Below are positions 1 through 10,753 of a stretch of DNA of 64,000 nt, piece after piece. Below the pieces are notes generated by a model that did not search any database, was not told the DNA's origin, and saw only the letters and a program-made list of their open reading frames with translations. The translations under genes were made by a program, and so were the position numbers. Positions within the stretch are counted from its first letter, which is position 1. Each line of letters starts with the position of its first letter. The DNA comes from Podospora pseudoanserina (Eukaryota > Ascomycota > Sordariomycetes > Sordariales > Podosporaceae): assembly GCF_035222485.1 (NCBI RefSeq), contig NC_085920.1, positions 7,426,001-7,490,000 on the forward strand, given 5' to 3'.

Positions 1-897
1 AGGGGATCATTGGGTGCGGGCGTTTGCCAAGTCTTTGGGGGCGCAATGCGGCTCTGCTGTCTGGGTTGGGGGGGGGTTGTTGTCACTTACACTCTTTTGT
101 TTTACCCAACTGCCAGACATCAACCACATGAACACAACACAAACGTCCAATTTGCGCGCACCTAATCCGACACAACCCGCTCTCTCGACCAGGGTATCTT
201 GCAGCTTCGAGGACCGCGGCTAAGCAATCCAGCGCTCACAACTCAGGGCGCTGGCTCGACAGGAGAATTGCATGCTGCGCATGGCACCCTCGAGCTATGG
301 AATTGCCCGTGGTCAGGGACTGCATGTTGCAATGAGTCTTCACTTTGCTGTTTCCCTTCATTGGATGGTACACCGAACCGACGCGACACCTCGACTATAG
401 CGCTTTGCGTGCTCCGCCCATGGGGCGACCTCACGCTTCATGAGGTCCTCATGCCCTCATCATGCATTTTTTGATATGCTGAACGGTTCTTTACTGGTTA
501 CAACACGGCCTGGGTTACAGCTGGTGTGCTGCAAGGAGGTCCGATGAGTCTTTCAACACCCAAGGGGACGTCGACGGAAGATGGGCATTTCGGTGTCGGG
601 TGTCGGGAGGTCCGAGTGGACCATCTCATTCGCACTCCTTGTTATGCCTCACTTGCCTGTCGTCGCCTTGCCTTTCACGGCCGCCATTTCTGTTTGCCTG
701 CTCGCTTCTCCTTTCCAAGTGGCTAGTTCCTAAGGAGCCTACGCAGTGCCTGACGACGGTGCGAGAGGAACTACGGCTGTACTTCTGCAGCCAGGGGTCG
801 ATGTACTTGCTGTGTCACCGAGAGAATGAGGAACTGTAATTGTCGTCCTCTGCCTTGCAATGGAAGTTCATTGTACAAGTTGTTCGGATTAAATCTG

Positions 898-905
898 TAT
901 ATAAG
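898..905 (+). promoter_or_regulatory. TATA-like box upstream of the small Cys-rich gene
   Basis: A TATATAAG motif lies about 215 bp upstream of the ATG at 1118. A pyrimidine/CA-rich leader follows it, which is common in fungal 5' UTRs. Its role as a core promoter is inferred from motif and position only. Confidence 0.4.
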
Positions 906-953
906 GATCTCTGCTTTCTGTTTTCTATCCCCTTCCGTTCATCACATCCTCAC

Positions 954-1000
954 AACCACCACCACCACCACCACCACCATCACCACCACCATCACCACTC
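954..1000 (+). repeat. CAC/ACC trinucleotide repeat in the presumed 5' leader
   Basis: About 15 near-perfect CAC/ACC units with a few CAT units lie between the TATA-like box and the ATG at 1118. The run reads as poly-His or poly-Thr in different frames, but neither reading is credible as protein. It is probably an unstructured 5' UTR segment. Confidence 0.7.
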
Positions 1001-1117
1001 TCCTCTACAAAGTTTCTCTGCAACAAGCGTTCCAGACGTCTTCAAGCTGGTAGCTAAAGCATTCATACCATACACAAACACACCAACCACATCTTGATCG
1101 AATCCGCAATCGTCAAC

Positions 1118-1326
1118 ATGCCCGGTAGCAGCAGCAAAACCGCCATTATAGTATGGTACTGTGTGAGTAGCCACCTCCCGGTCTGATCATTCCGCTCATG
1201 CTAACTCAACTGCAGAACAACTGCACTTACGGACCGTTGAACTGCACACTCGACGTTTGCTGTCCCAGCTGTGGTCATCCTCGATGCGTATACTGCACAG
1301 TCACAACCATCAAGAGCCGTGGATAA
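1118..1326 (+). CDS. Small Cys-rich zinc-binding-like protein, two exons
   Basis: Joining 1118-1162 and 1216-1326 gives a 51-residue protein. The 53-nt intron has a GTGAGT donor, a CTAAC branch site and a TGCAG acceptor, and the frame runs on cleanly. Eight cysteines sit at residues 15, 18, 25, 30, 31, 34, 39 and 42. They form three CxxC pairs (15/18, 31/34, 39/42) preceded by a Trp at 13, with a His at 36. Spacing of the type W-x-C-x2-C then C-x2-C recalls RanBP2-type zinc fingers and zinc ribbons, so binding of one or two zinc ions is likely by inference. There is no signal peptide, so a cytoplasmic or nuclear role fits better than an effector-type secreted Cys-rich peptide. Similar short zinc-ribbon proteins of unknown function occur in filamentous fungi. 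A TATA-like box and a CA-rich leader lie upstream. Confidence 0.72.
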
Positions 1327-2513
1327 CGCCAATCCCAAGCCCTAGGCACCCATGCATGAGCTTTCGAGCCCCGCAACCTGGGCGTGGGAAGACAAGTCAG
1401 GAAAAATGCATTGTTAGGGGGGCTTTTTCGCTTTGGAGTTGGGGGTGATATTGGATTTGGAGTTTGGGACGACCGACAACCTTGGGAAAGCATCTGTGAC
1501 GCAGCGATGACAAGACACTGGGCGCAAGCCATTACATTCGCATCGGGATTAGAGGAGCATGAACTGTTTTTTTCTTGGAGTTGGATATAAAGGGTCAGGG
1601 TTCTTTTGGAAGGCATTCAGTATAGATGTTGTAGTTTACTTTAGGGATAATTGCTTTTGGTGGACTTCTTCCTCGCTCGCCCATGTACCGCGAATTCGAC
1701 CGTTGGTGATTGTCAATTGTCCTGGCAACACCCTCTTGGGGTTCGACCATGTATGTCAACAAGATGTCGTGAAACCACCTGCCCAGGCAGATACCAAATC
1801 CCATGTGGGTTCTCGTCTTTGGATACCGAGATGGCTGGTGATGGCGTAAGTGCTTGCATTTGCTTCCATCAGCCGAGATTGGATTGAATCAATCAAAACC
1901 CGTTACCCCAGTTTATGCACAGCACATTGAGGCAGCAACCTGCCGACCCAGGTAGTTTAGTGAGTGCAACTTATGCAAGGGTCCTTCTCGGCAACGCGCA
2001 GCTCTAGATTGAGGAGCTGTGTGAATGTTCTGTTGTCTTTCGCTCTTGCATCTGCACTCCAATCCCAGGTCGTTCAGAGCATGTGAAAAGGGCGCGCGTA
2101 GATGACTCTGACTCGCAGCCGCTTGGCATACCTGCTTGTCATCGGCCTGGCGGTGATTGGCGCGCGCCCAACGAACGACGTCAACCTTCGGCAAAGTTTG
2201 GGGTTGTGAGTGGCCCTCCTGGCCTTAGGCAACCACCTCCGCCACCAACCACAACCACAACCACAACCACCTTCGAAAACCATCTCGAATTGGGTCCCCG
2301 AAACATTCTGGTACACACGAGGTACAACTCCAAGGGACGTGGCATCAGCCCTATGCCATGTCATGCAATGCACCCCTCCACACCCTTTTTTCCAGTGAAT
2401 GAACGAACGACACAGCAGATGAGGGGTTCCCGACCGAGGTGACTCGAAATACAAGTAACACAAACACAACACCCACCCAAAGAACGACCCAACGAGGAAC
2501 TACGCAGGAAGAA

Positions 2514-2516
<3 letters not shown>

Positions 2517-2554
<38 letters not shown>
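2517..2554 (+). repeat. (GT)19 microsatellite
   Basis: An uninterrupted GT dinucleotide tract. Apparent poly-Cys-Val or Thr-His reading frames across it are artefacts. Confidence 0.95.
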
Positions 2555-2555
<1 letters not shown>

Positions 2556-4635
2556 GCATTTGCAACCACTCATCCATCCTTTCCAAACCCCAACCCTTTG
2601 GTCCTGGTCCGGCATTTGTTGGGGGTCTTTTTCTCCAGGTTTCTATTTTCCCAGACAGTACGGCGAAGCTCACAGACCAGCAAAAAAAAATAGACATGGT
2701 CCGCGGACGTCACGATGGATGTCATCAAAAGCATGGAAGATCCAAAAGCATCACGGAATCCAAGTTTCCCACCCGCCTCTTGCCTCCATCTACAAAGAGC
2801 GTTCAAATAGTGGTACGCGACCCGTCGACCAGCCCCCGCGGTCTGCTGTCACCGGTTAGGGAGGTGGGGTCACTGATGGCGAGGGACAACTGAAGCTCTA
2901 GGTGAGGAGCCATTGAGGCACCGAGGCAGAGTTTCTCCTCACCCATCCTCTTCTAACAGTGGAAATACCACCTCACCAAATTGATACCTCGCCACAGATG
3001 GTTTCGAATTGGCGGTAGCCTGTACCTATTCATTGGCCGCGTTCCAACATCAACCTGCAGCAAAGAATCTCGAATGCGCAAAAACTCAAGGATGGAACCT
3101 GGAATCTGAAGATCAGTGATCCAAGAAAATGCCGGCAGCTAGGTAGAGCTTCGCTAGCACCAGCAACCAACTCCCGTCGTCGTGCAACGGCGGCCGAATG
3201 CGGAGACCCAGAGGGGCTGTACAAAACCACAGGACTTTTTGTCCTTCTAGAAACCCCAGCATCTTCCTTTTTCAAATTCCCAGGGTCCGCGTACGACACG
3301 GCCACTCACAGATGCTGTTTTTCTCGAGTCTCATGTAGCAGGCAGCGTCCAATCCCGAAATCAGGAAGCCCAGGTTGAACCTCAGGTTAGTTAAGAGCTG
3401 AACGACCCCACTACTACCTCAGGTCTCCCACCTGTCACCACCACATCGCCGTGTTGCCAACCTGGTGGTAGCTGCTCCGCCTCTCCGCCTCTCCACGCCG
3501 GCACCAACTCCCGTCAAAGCCCGGGGCAAAAATCACGACTTTTCGGTGTGTCGTTCTCACTCATGCCCCTTGTCCACCTGTAGAAGGGAAAAAAAAAAAA
3601 GAAAAGAAAAAAAACACGCAAGCCTTGTGCCACGCTGCTTGCTGTCACCTACCTAACCCATTTGCCGACAGCCAGCAGCAGATACACCCACCACAGACGA
3701 CCACACATGTCATACATAGCCGTTGAGGCGATGGGGCATAAGCGAGCGTGATGATAGATGCGGATATGCATCTTTTCGCCCTCAAAACCGAGGCGGGCAG
3801 GCATCTCAATTCGCACTTCGTCACAGGTTTTGTCAGTGTCGGTGTCGAGATCTGTCTCGGTGTCAAAACAGCCAACCAGAAACGAGAAGCCAGGGGGTCG
3901 GTCTCGGGCAGCAAAAAGAGGGCATGAGGTGGTGTGCTTCGGTGAGTTGAGGGTAAAAAAACACCGACTGAGAGCACGGTTGTGCTGTTTTCCTCGTCAA
4001 CAAACGGCACCCAACGTAACACACGCACAGCCCGGCAAGAAGAAAAATGATAATACCGGGTGTCATGTCATGGCTCAAGTGTTGCGGCCCGGAAGTCACA
4101 CCCGTGAGGACAAATGCACACCGAGGAAAATGCATTTATGGGGTGTTAACAGCAAAGCACCTGTAGACAGACCAAACCAACAATCAAGGCACTGGAAAGC
4201 AAGACTCCGCCATGATGTAGAACTCAAAGTCCCCATCTCCACCTCAAACTTTTCAAACCTCACACTCGGAGGGATGGAGTTTACTTTTGCATAGTGCCCT
4301 TCTTTCCCAAGCACATCAAACACACCCCAAACGATCTAAACTCCACCTCACAACCCTAACCCAGCCCTGACCTCTCCGCCGCCCCACCTTTCCTGACAAA
4401 CACCATCCTTGGCACGCAGTAAAAAAGGCCCGTTGCAACCCCCCCCTCCGACGTTCTGCTTACGTAAAAACTCCAAAACAACTTCCCAGAGTTGAAAACG
4501 CCCCCACATACCTTAATCCCAAATTCACCTCGGAACGGACCGGCTCTTTTCTGCACGGGGCTTCCCGCAGCGCTGGGAATTCGAGGTCCCACTTGGCGTG
4601 GTGGTTCGTGCGTGTTTGCTTGTGGGTGTGCACGG

Positions 4636-4690
4636 TCTCGTCTCATCTCATCTCATCTCATCTCATCTCATCTCATCCCATCTCATCCCC
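4636..4690 (+). repeat. (CTCAT)n pentanucleotide repeat
   Basis: About ten copies of CTCAT, the last ones drifting to CCCAT. Confidence 0.9.
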
Positions 4691-5339
4691 AGCATCCTCA
4701 ACCCAGTGAATTCAGAACAGAACCGCTGCAAATATGAATAATAAAAAATCTTCATCTCCCCAGAAGTGGACTACTTGCTCCCCGCTTGCTTCCCCAAAAA
4801 CGCCATCTCGCCTCTTCACACTCCCAAGAAAGTGTTGTCAGATGTAGCAGCAAGGAGCGGTTTCGGAAACAGGGTAACAAGATAAATCGAAAACTAACCC
4901 TTCACAAACCCTCCATATGTTTCTCCCTCCACTTACTTACCCAACTCCCCCTTATCCCCCGTTTTCCACCCCAGTCCATGCACCACCGCTTGAACCCATC
5001 TCTCTACATATATGTACAAAAAAAACAAAACCGAAACAACATCAAAAACCAAGTGAAAAAGAGCAAGAAGGAAAATAAAATAAAATAAAAACATCGATGC
5101 GAAGACCCCCAAGGAGCAAACTGTTAAAACCCACTTTGGAGGAGAAAAAAAACCCACGAACCATTCCATTCGTTGAGGAAACAGAAAAGAACTCCAAAGC
5201 ACCATCCCCCGCTCCCTCCCCCCCGTCCCAAAACCAAAACCGAACCAAAGACAAAGCCCAAAGCCCAGTATTGGATACCCCTCTCATAACATCCCCGTGA
5301 CGCCTCCACCCCAGTTCCTTCTCATCAATCGTGTTGAAT

Positions 5340-5545
5340 CTACTCGGCAGCAGCAACAGCGTTTGCTTTCGGAACGAACTTGATCTTCGTCTGCTTGAGC
5401 TTCACTGCCGCAGTCGTCGTGGTCGTCGTGGCAACCTTCGCCTTCACGTCTGAAGAAGCAGACGTGCCCTTGACAGGGGTGTTACCCGCGTCGGGGGTGC
5501 TGGCTTCAAGCGCCTTCCTCGATGGCGTGCGCTTCCTCGCCGAGG

Positions 5546-5576
<31 letters not shown>

Positions 5577-8133
5577 AGCCGGAGTCGACCCCTTCGCGCC
5601 CGCAGCCGGTTTCTTGGGGGTAGGCTTCGGACCGGCAGCCACGATGGTAGCCTTGCTGCTCGTGCTCTTGGCCGAGAGCTTGATCTTCGTCGTGGTCGTG
5701 GTCTTGACGCCTCTCTTCCCAAACGTCTTGGTCAGACCCACGCTCGTCACCTTTCGCTGAGTTGTCGTGGTCGTCTTCTTCACCCCGGCTCCCTTGGTGG
5801 ACTTGAGCGCGCTCGCCCCGAGAGAGATTGTGCCCGAAACGCTCCTTTTGATAGCCGTAGAAGCCGACTTGGAAACGCCCCTTGCAAGACCTTTCCCTTT
5901 GGCAGCCGCGGTCTTTGCAGCGCCTTTGGCGGTGGCCGTGAGCGTTTTCTTCACCCCGGCCGCAGGTTGAACCTTGCGTTTCTTAGCAGCGTTCCCGCCG
6001 CTCGCCTCATCCTCGGCTCCGACCAAAAGCTCCTTGAGCTTCCGCTTGCCGGCCTTGATCGAGCCTCGGGCCGTCTTCTTCTCCTGCTTCACCGGCTTTG
6101 GCGGCTTGACCTCCTTCGGCTTGGGACCCAGCACGCCTCTGCAGTTCGCGCTACCACACAGGCACTTCTGCACGTTCTTAGCGGAGAAGGGGTCAAAGTT
6201 GTAGTCGTACGTGAGCTCATCGCCCGTCATGATGGGCTTGTCGCCGGCAAAGAGAGCCATGCGGGGCTGGCCCGAGACGATCCATTTTATCATCCGGCAG
6301 TTAGGTGAGCACGAGTGGTTCACGAACCGGGCCATGCTGCCAGTAGTAGCATCGATGATCATGTTTTGGTCGAACGACATGAGATAGTAGCACTGCCGAC
6401 CGAATCAGCTCCCGGCACGCAGCACGCACACCAGACAGACGCGCAGGAGACTCACCTCGTTGTCCTTGTACTTTTCGTTCATCCGACGCTCGCACTCCTC
6501 CTCGGTGATGATCTCACCAGTGTACTCCATGATGATCTGGTTGGGCTCAAAGCACCTGGTGCTCCGGACGCCGTAGCCACGATCCGAGGTCTTGAGAACC
6601 TCGACACCTACGCGGAACCGGCCGCCCTTCTTGGTTCTCTCCTGGAGATCCTGGAAGGCACGGTTTTGACAGAATTCTCTGCCGGCGTTGCAGTTGGTGT
6701 CGTCACACTCGTAGAGCATGATGCGGTTCTGGCAATCCTCGGCGCAGCCATCTTCGGGCTTGCAGACGCATTTGGACGAGAAATCCTCGAAATGGGGCGA
6801 CTTTTTCCAGTACGCCGCCGCATCGCCAACAAACCGATCTGCGAGCTTTGTTAGACGGTTGCACAGTACAGTCGAATGCGCAGGCAAGCTTACTCTTCGC
6901 GATGGTCCGGTACGCCGGTGGCTTTGGTTGCCCTGGAGGAAGGGGGTTGCACACATCAAAGGGCAGTTTGAAGTCGCGCCCGTGGATGAGCATGCGGAGG
7001 CCGTTGTACATGGGCAGAGGAAGCGTCTTGTTGGCCTTGACGGGCTTCAAAAGCTCTGGGATCTGAGCCAGCTGCTTCTTCTCCTGGGTTGTCAAGCCCT
7101 GGGTGATATCGGTGGGTGTTTCTTGTCCTGCGTACAGGCCCTTCCTGTGCCATTGCTTGACGCGACGCTGCTTGACGGGAGGCCGGACGGGCTCGGACGG
7201 CTCCGTGGTCGCGCGCTCCTTGCTCGTCTCGGTCTTGGGTTTCTCGTCCACCTTGGTCTTCTTGCGGGGCGGCTCAGCGGCAGGATCCACGTCCACATAC
7301 TTGCCATTGCTCCAGACCGTGTACTTGACCGGCCGGGTGTCAATATGCGCAAACTCGTTGGTATCCTGCAGGCGCATCAGCTCGCGCGAAATGCGCCCCA
7401 AGCTCTGGGCCGACTTTCTGCCCTTTCTCCCCAATGCCGCCACCTTCGTGGCCAAAGTCTCCACAGGCGCACCGGACTGACGCGTAGCCCTTCGGGTGAC
7501 AATCGGCGCCTGGACCGGGATCGGTTTCGTTTTCGAAGAGATTCTAGCACCTTTGGGGGTGTTGGTGCCCGAGACGGAGCCGCTGAGCGCCAGCACGTCA
7601 ATGCCTGTCGACCTGTTTGCATCCGCCTCGCTACCGGCGTCCCCTGCAATAGTCCTGCGCCGGTTTTCTTGCACACCTTGCCCCGCGACGCGTCGCCTTC
7701 GCTTGTCGGTGCCACTCAACTGAGACAAATTGTAGACCGGCAAACTGGCACGGGCGCGTCGTGGGCGACCAGTGGACAGGGACTCGGTCGAAGGGAGCGG
7801 TTCAGCCACCACTATGGCCTGTCCCACCGGGCTCAGTTCGCCTGGCTGCTGGCTATCGTCGGCGGCAGCTTCATTTTCGAGAATAGGAATGACAGCTTCG
7901 ATCGTCGCGTCGGCCATGCTTGCCGGCTTGGTGGCATCGGGTTCGGAAGCGAGAGACATGCTGTCCGGAGTACACGAGGTGGGCGGTGTCGAGCTCAGAG
8001 AAGCGGCAGTGGAAGAATCGTCCGTCGGCGTGGCCGAGAAGCTGGACTCGGACATGATCACGCATCCGAGTCCAGCAGCAATTGAAGATGTCGCTACATC
8101 GGTTGCTATGGTTGCAGCCATATCTGTCGCCAT
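5340..8133 (-). CDS. ash1: ASH1-like SET-domain histone H3K36 methyltransferase
   Basis: Exons 8133-6894, 6838-6456 and 6392-5340 join to an 891-residue protein. Intron 1 (55 nt) has GTAAGC, CTAAC and GCAG; intron 2 (63 nt) has GTGAGT and GGCAG. Residues 1-430 are disordered and Arg/Ser-rich. An AWS (associated-with-SET) Cys cluster begins at C437/C439. The SET domain runs to about residue 610, with NHSC at 566-569 and ELTYDY from 600. The post-SET CxCx4C follows at 618, 620 and 625. The remaining tail of about 265 residues is Lys/Ala/Thr-rich with an alternating Ser-Ala run. AWS-SET-post-SET is shared by SET2 and ASH1 families. I see no WW or SRI domain, so ASH1 (KMT2H type) fits better than SET2. 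It should place H3K36 methylation in the nucleus, which in Neurospora marks poorly expressed genes. A long antisense open frame over exon 1 is not credible. Confidence 0.9.
5547..5582 (-). repeat. Ser-Ala coding repeat inside ash1
   Basis: Six tandem hexamers (GGCTTC type on the coding strand) encode alternating Ser-Ala near the C-terminus of the ASH1-like protein. The tract is a candidate for length polymorphism and has no recognised functional role. Confidence 0.8.
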
Positions 8134-10753
8134 TGAGGGGGGTGCAACTCGCCAGAGAACGCGACAAAATACTGGCGAAGAGGCAGCTGCAACGTTGCTG
8201 AAGTGGTGAGAAACTCCGGATGCAAAGTTGCAAACGCGTCTGCAAGACGTGCCAATTGCACCGACGGAGGCGAGTCAGCGTCTCGGCGAGGCGGCCTGAG
8301 CTGAGAGGCCCACGCAACGAGGTCCAGTAGACGCGGCGTGGACGCAAGGTCCAATCCGAGCAATGCAACCAAAAAACAGAGGGCGACACACGCGAGGGGT
8401 CCTTCAAAGACCTGTTCCTTCAGGGGGGGTTGCACGACGGGGAATCCGGGGGGGAGGAGAGGGGGGGCAAAATCCTGGTTGCAGAAACTTGGGGTTCGTA
8501 GAGAGAGTCGAGCGCCAGGAAAAGGCCAATTGCAAAACGTAACGCGTCGAGAGTGTGAAGAAGCTGTATTCTAGAAAGAAAAGAAAAGAGGGTGCGCAAA
8601 AGGCTTCAAAAAAAAACAACGAGGCATTCGACCGTCCAGGGGCAGGGGTGGTTTTGCGGAGAGAAGGAAGCGCGGTCGAGTGTTGTTGCGTTGTGGAGGA
8701 AGAGAAAGGGAAGAAGACGGTCTTGGATTGGTCGCCGGGGGGCGGGAACCAAAAGGTATTTAAGGGAGAGGCTGGAGGGGGTCTGTTGAGTGGACTGTGT
8801 GTGGATGGACCACCACCTCCGGCCGGCCTACCTCACCTCACGTACCTTACCCTAGGTTGACACCTTGTCTACTTGCCTTATCCCTATCCGTCCCGGGACT
8901 ACCGACCTTCCTTCTCACCGTACACCTTGTCTCTGAGATACCAGACAGATATCTGATATCCGCATCTATCTGATTGCACATTCAAGCCATATTCCACGAA
9001 CCTCCAGATGTAAGCACAGGCAAAAGGTTGAAGGTCTAGACCGATCTCCTCAGCCGTCATTATCTCGTGACATTCTCGGCGCCTGGTTGGGCCTGTACCG
9101 TCTTGCTTGTTCCTCCTTGCTACGTACTTGGTCTAGCTTCCCGGTCTGTCTCCTGCAAACATCCCAGGTTCTGTCCTGGGCTTCGTCTTGGTACCACCCG
9201 AGACGGCGCATCGTGCGTCGTGGGAAAGCTAGCGTTGAGCCTATTCACATTCCAAGCCCCTCAAGACGTCCAGTTGTCTGGTACGGGGGCCGGGGTGGAC
9301 ATACGGGTAGACTATTTACTTTGTGTGAATGAACACGGCAGCCGGCGGAGGGGGCGTCCATCTCCTTTGTCAGAGGTCGAGGGGTGGTCCGGAATGGCAC
9401 GGAAATAAAAGCAGATGGGTTGCGAGGGCATATCAGTGCAGTGTGCTCAGACCTGGCCTTTTGCCTATCTTTCCCAGCTATAGAAATGGAAACGAGAGGT
9501 TGGAATTGCTTTTTGCGGTTCCATCCCGTCAAGAGCTGAAAGAGATGTTTTTGGCGGTCTCGGCATCGGCGTCCGAGAAGCTATCGTCCAGTGTGTGGGG
9601 GACATCAAGCCAACCGGCTGCACACTTGGATCTGTGACGAGGGGTTTGGGCGGCAGGACAGATGTCGATTCTTTGGGGACCACGACGTTCCAAGCCCAAT
9701 GTGGCGGTTACTTCCATTCGACCGCACCTTGGATCGACAGAAGCAGAGACATCTTGCTTCTACACACTTCGGATTTCCAGCCAATGTCAGTTCGGCAGCA
9801 GCACACTTTGGAGATGTACCACAAACTCAAACGGTAGACCTTGAGCCTCTCAAGTTTGTTTGCCAGATGTTGGTGTTGCTATTTTGGACAGGTAGATATC
9901 ACAATCACTGCCCCTCAGCAGCGCCACCAGCATTCCGTCAAGAAGATCCATGCTAGCCCCCATGAGACAATGTGTCTCCGAGATGGGATATCGACAGTTC
10001 GAGAGGCCGTCTCATTCACGGCAATCGACAGGTCCCGCTATCTTTTGACTGCTTTGCCATTTCGCCCGAGTGTCAAGTAGCGACCTGTTTTTCTGCCTCT
10101 TGGCTAGGTATGTTGCAATGCTGGCTGTCTAACCTTTGTGGCCCATTAGCAGGTAATCCTCGGGGGTCTGTCAACAGTAGTGAAAACACCTCACCGGTCT
10201 GGCGATGAGACGATTCAACTTCATCTGGCAGCGAATCTCAAAACGGGGTAGGTGAGCCCCAGTGTCAAGGCATGTGCAGATAGTGGTATTCGCACCAGTG
10301 TGGACACCAAGGTCGGGGAAACTAACTAGCATCCATGTGTATCTTGCTCATACGAGAGGGTAGAACCGGCCTGGTTGGATAACAGAGTGCCTGCTTTCTT
10401 TCCGGTAGGAGCTCCTGACAATCGGGGAACCGAACCTTCGAAAGCGGCATCTGGTGCTCCATTTAGCACTCCGACGACGATTTCCTCCTGTACTCATCAT
10501 TAACCACACGCGAGAGCAGCCATTCGTTGAACATTCCATAGGGCTTTATGTTAGCCGGCTGTTGTCTGTTGAGAACACTATCTCTTCTTCGATCCATCGT
10601 TTTCGACAGCCTTGAGAGACGGCCACCCCTCGTTTCTGGTACAGGATGCATGGCAAAGATCTGGAAGGGGCCACGAGCCTCAATCCACAGATGTGAGACC
10701 CGTTGGCTGTCCCACGTCATGTTTTCGCGCCACTGATTTGACTTCGTCGCAGA
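8134..10753. other. Non-coding interval upstream of ash1
   Basis: This stretch contains the 5' UTR and promoter of ash1 and the region upstream of the gene at 10754. It holds G-rich and A-rich tracts around 8.4-8.8 kb and repeated CCTACCTCACC-like pyrimidine stretches near 8.83 kb. Open frames here are short, contain no recognisable domain and are not extended by splice sites. Confidence 0.55.

Larger units (their letters stand above)
1327..5339. other. Non-coding interval between the small zinc gene and ASH1
   Basis: I find no convincing gene here. Open frames are short, overlap on both strands and lack splice signals that extend them. The interval holds simple repeats (GT run near 2.5 kb, CTCAT run near 4.65 kb). 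Its right end contains the presumed 3' UTR of the minus-strand ASH1 gene, an A-rich, pyrimidine-poor stretch at about 4.98-5.3 kb. Confidence 0.6.

Noticed and set aside
826-1097. Poly-Thr and poly-His frames
   Set aside because: They are translations of a CAC microsatellite in the presumed leader of the gene at 1118.
2351-2893. Several frames with Thr-His or Cys-Val repeats
   Set aside because: They read through the GT microsatellite on either strand in several frames at once.
5380-5970. Plus-strand frames rich in Val/Ala
   Set aside because: Antisense to the Lys/Ala-rich tail of the ASH1-like protein.
6718-8085. 455-codon plus-strand open frame
   Set aside because: It is exactly antisense to exon 1 of the ASH1-like gene, has no domain, and is Arg/Leu-rich as expected for the complement of GC-rich coding DNA.
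10340-10460. Possible tRNA-like stretch near 10.35 kb
   Set aside because: Words resembling tRNA boxes occur but no acceptor stem or T-arm pairing can be formed.
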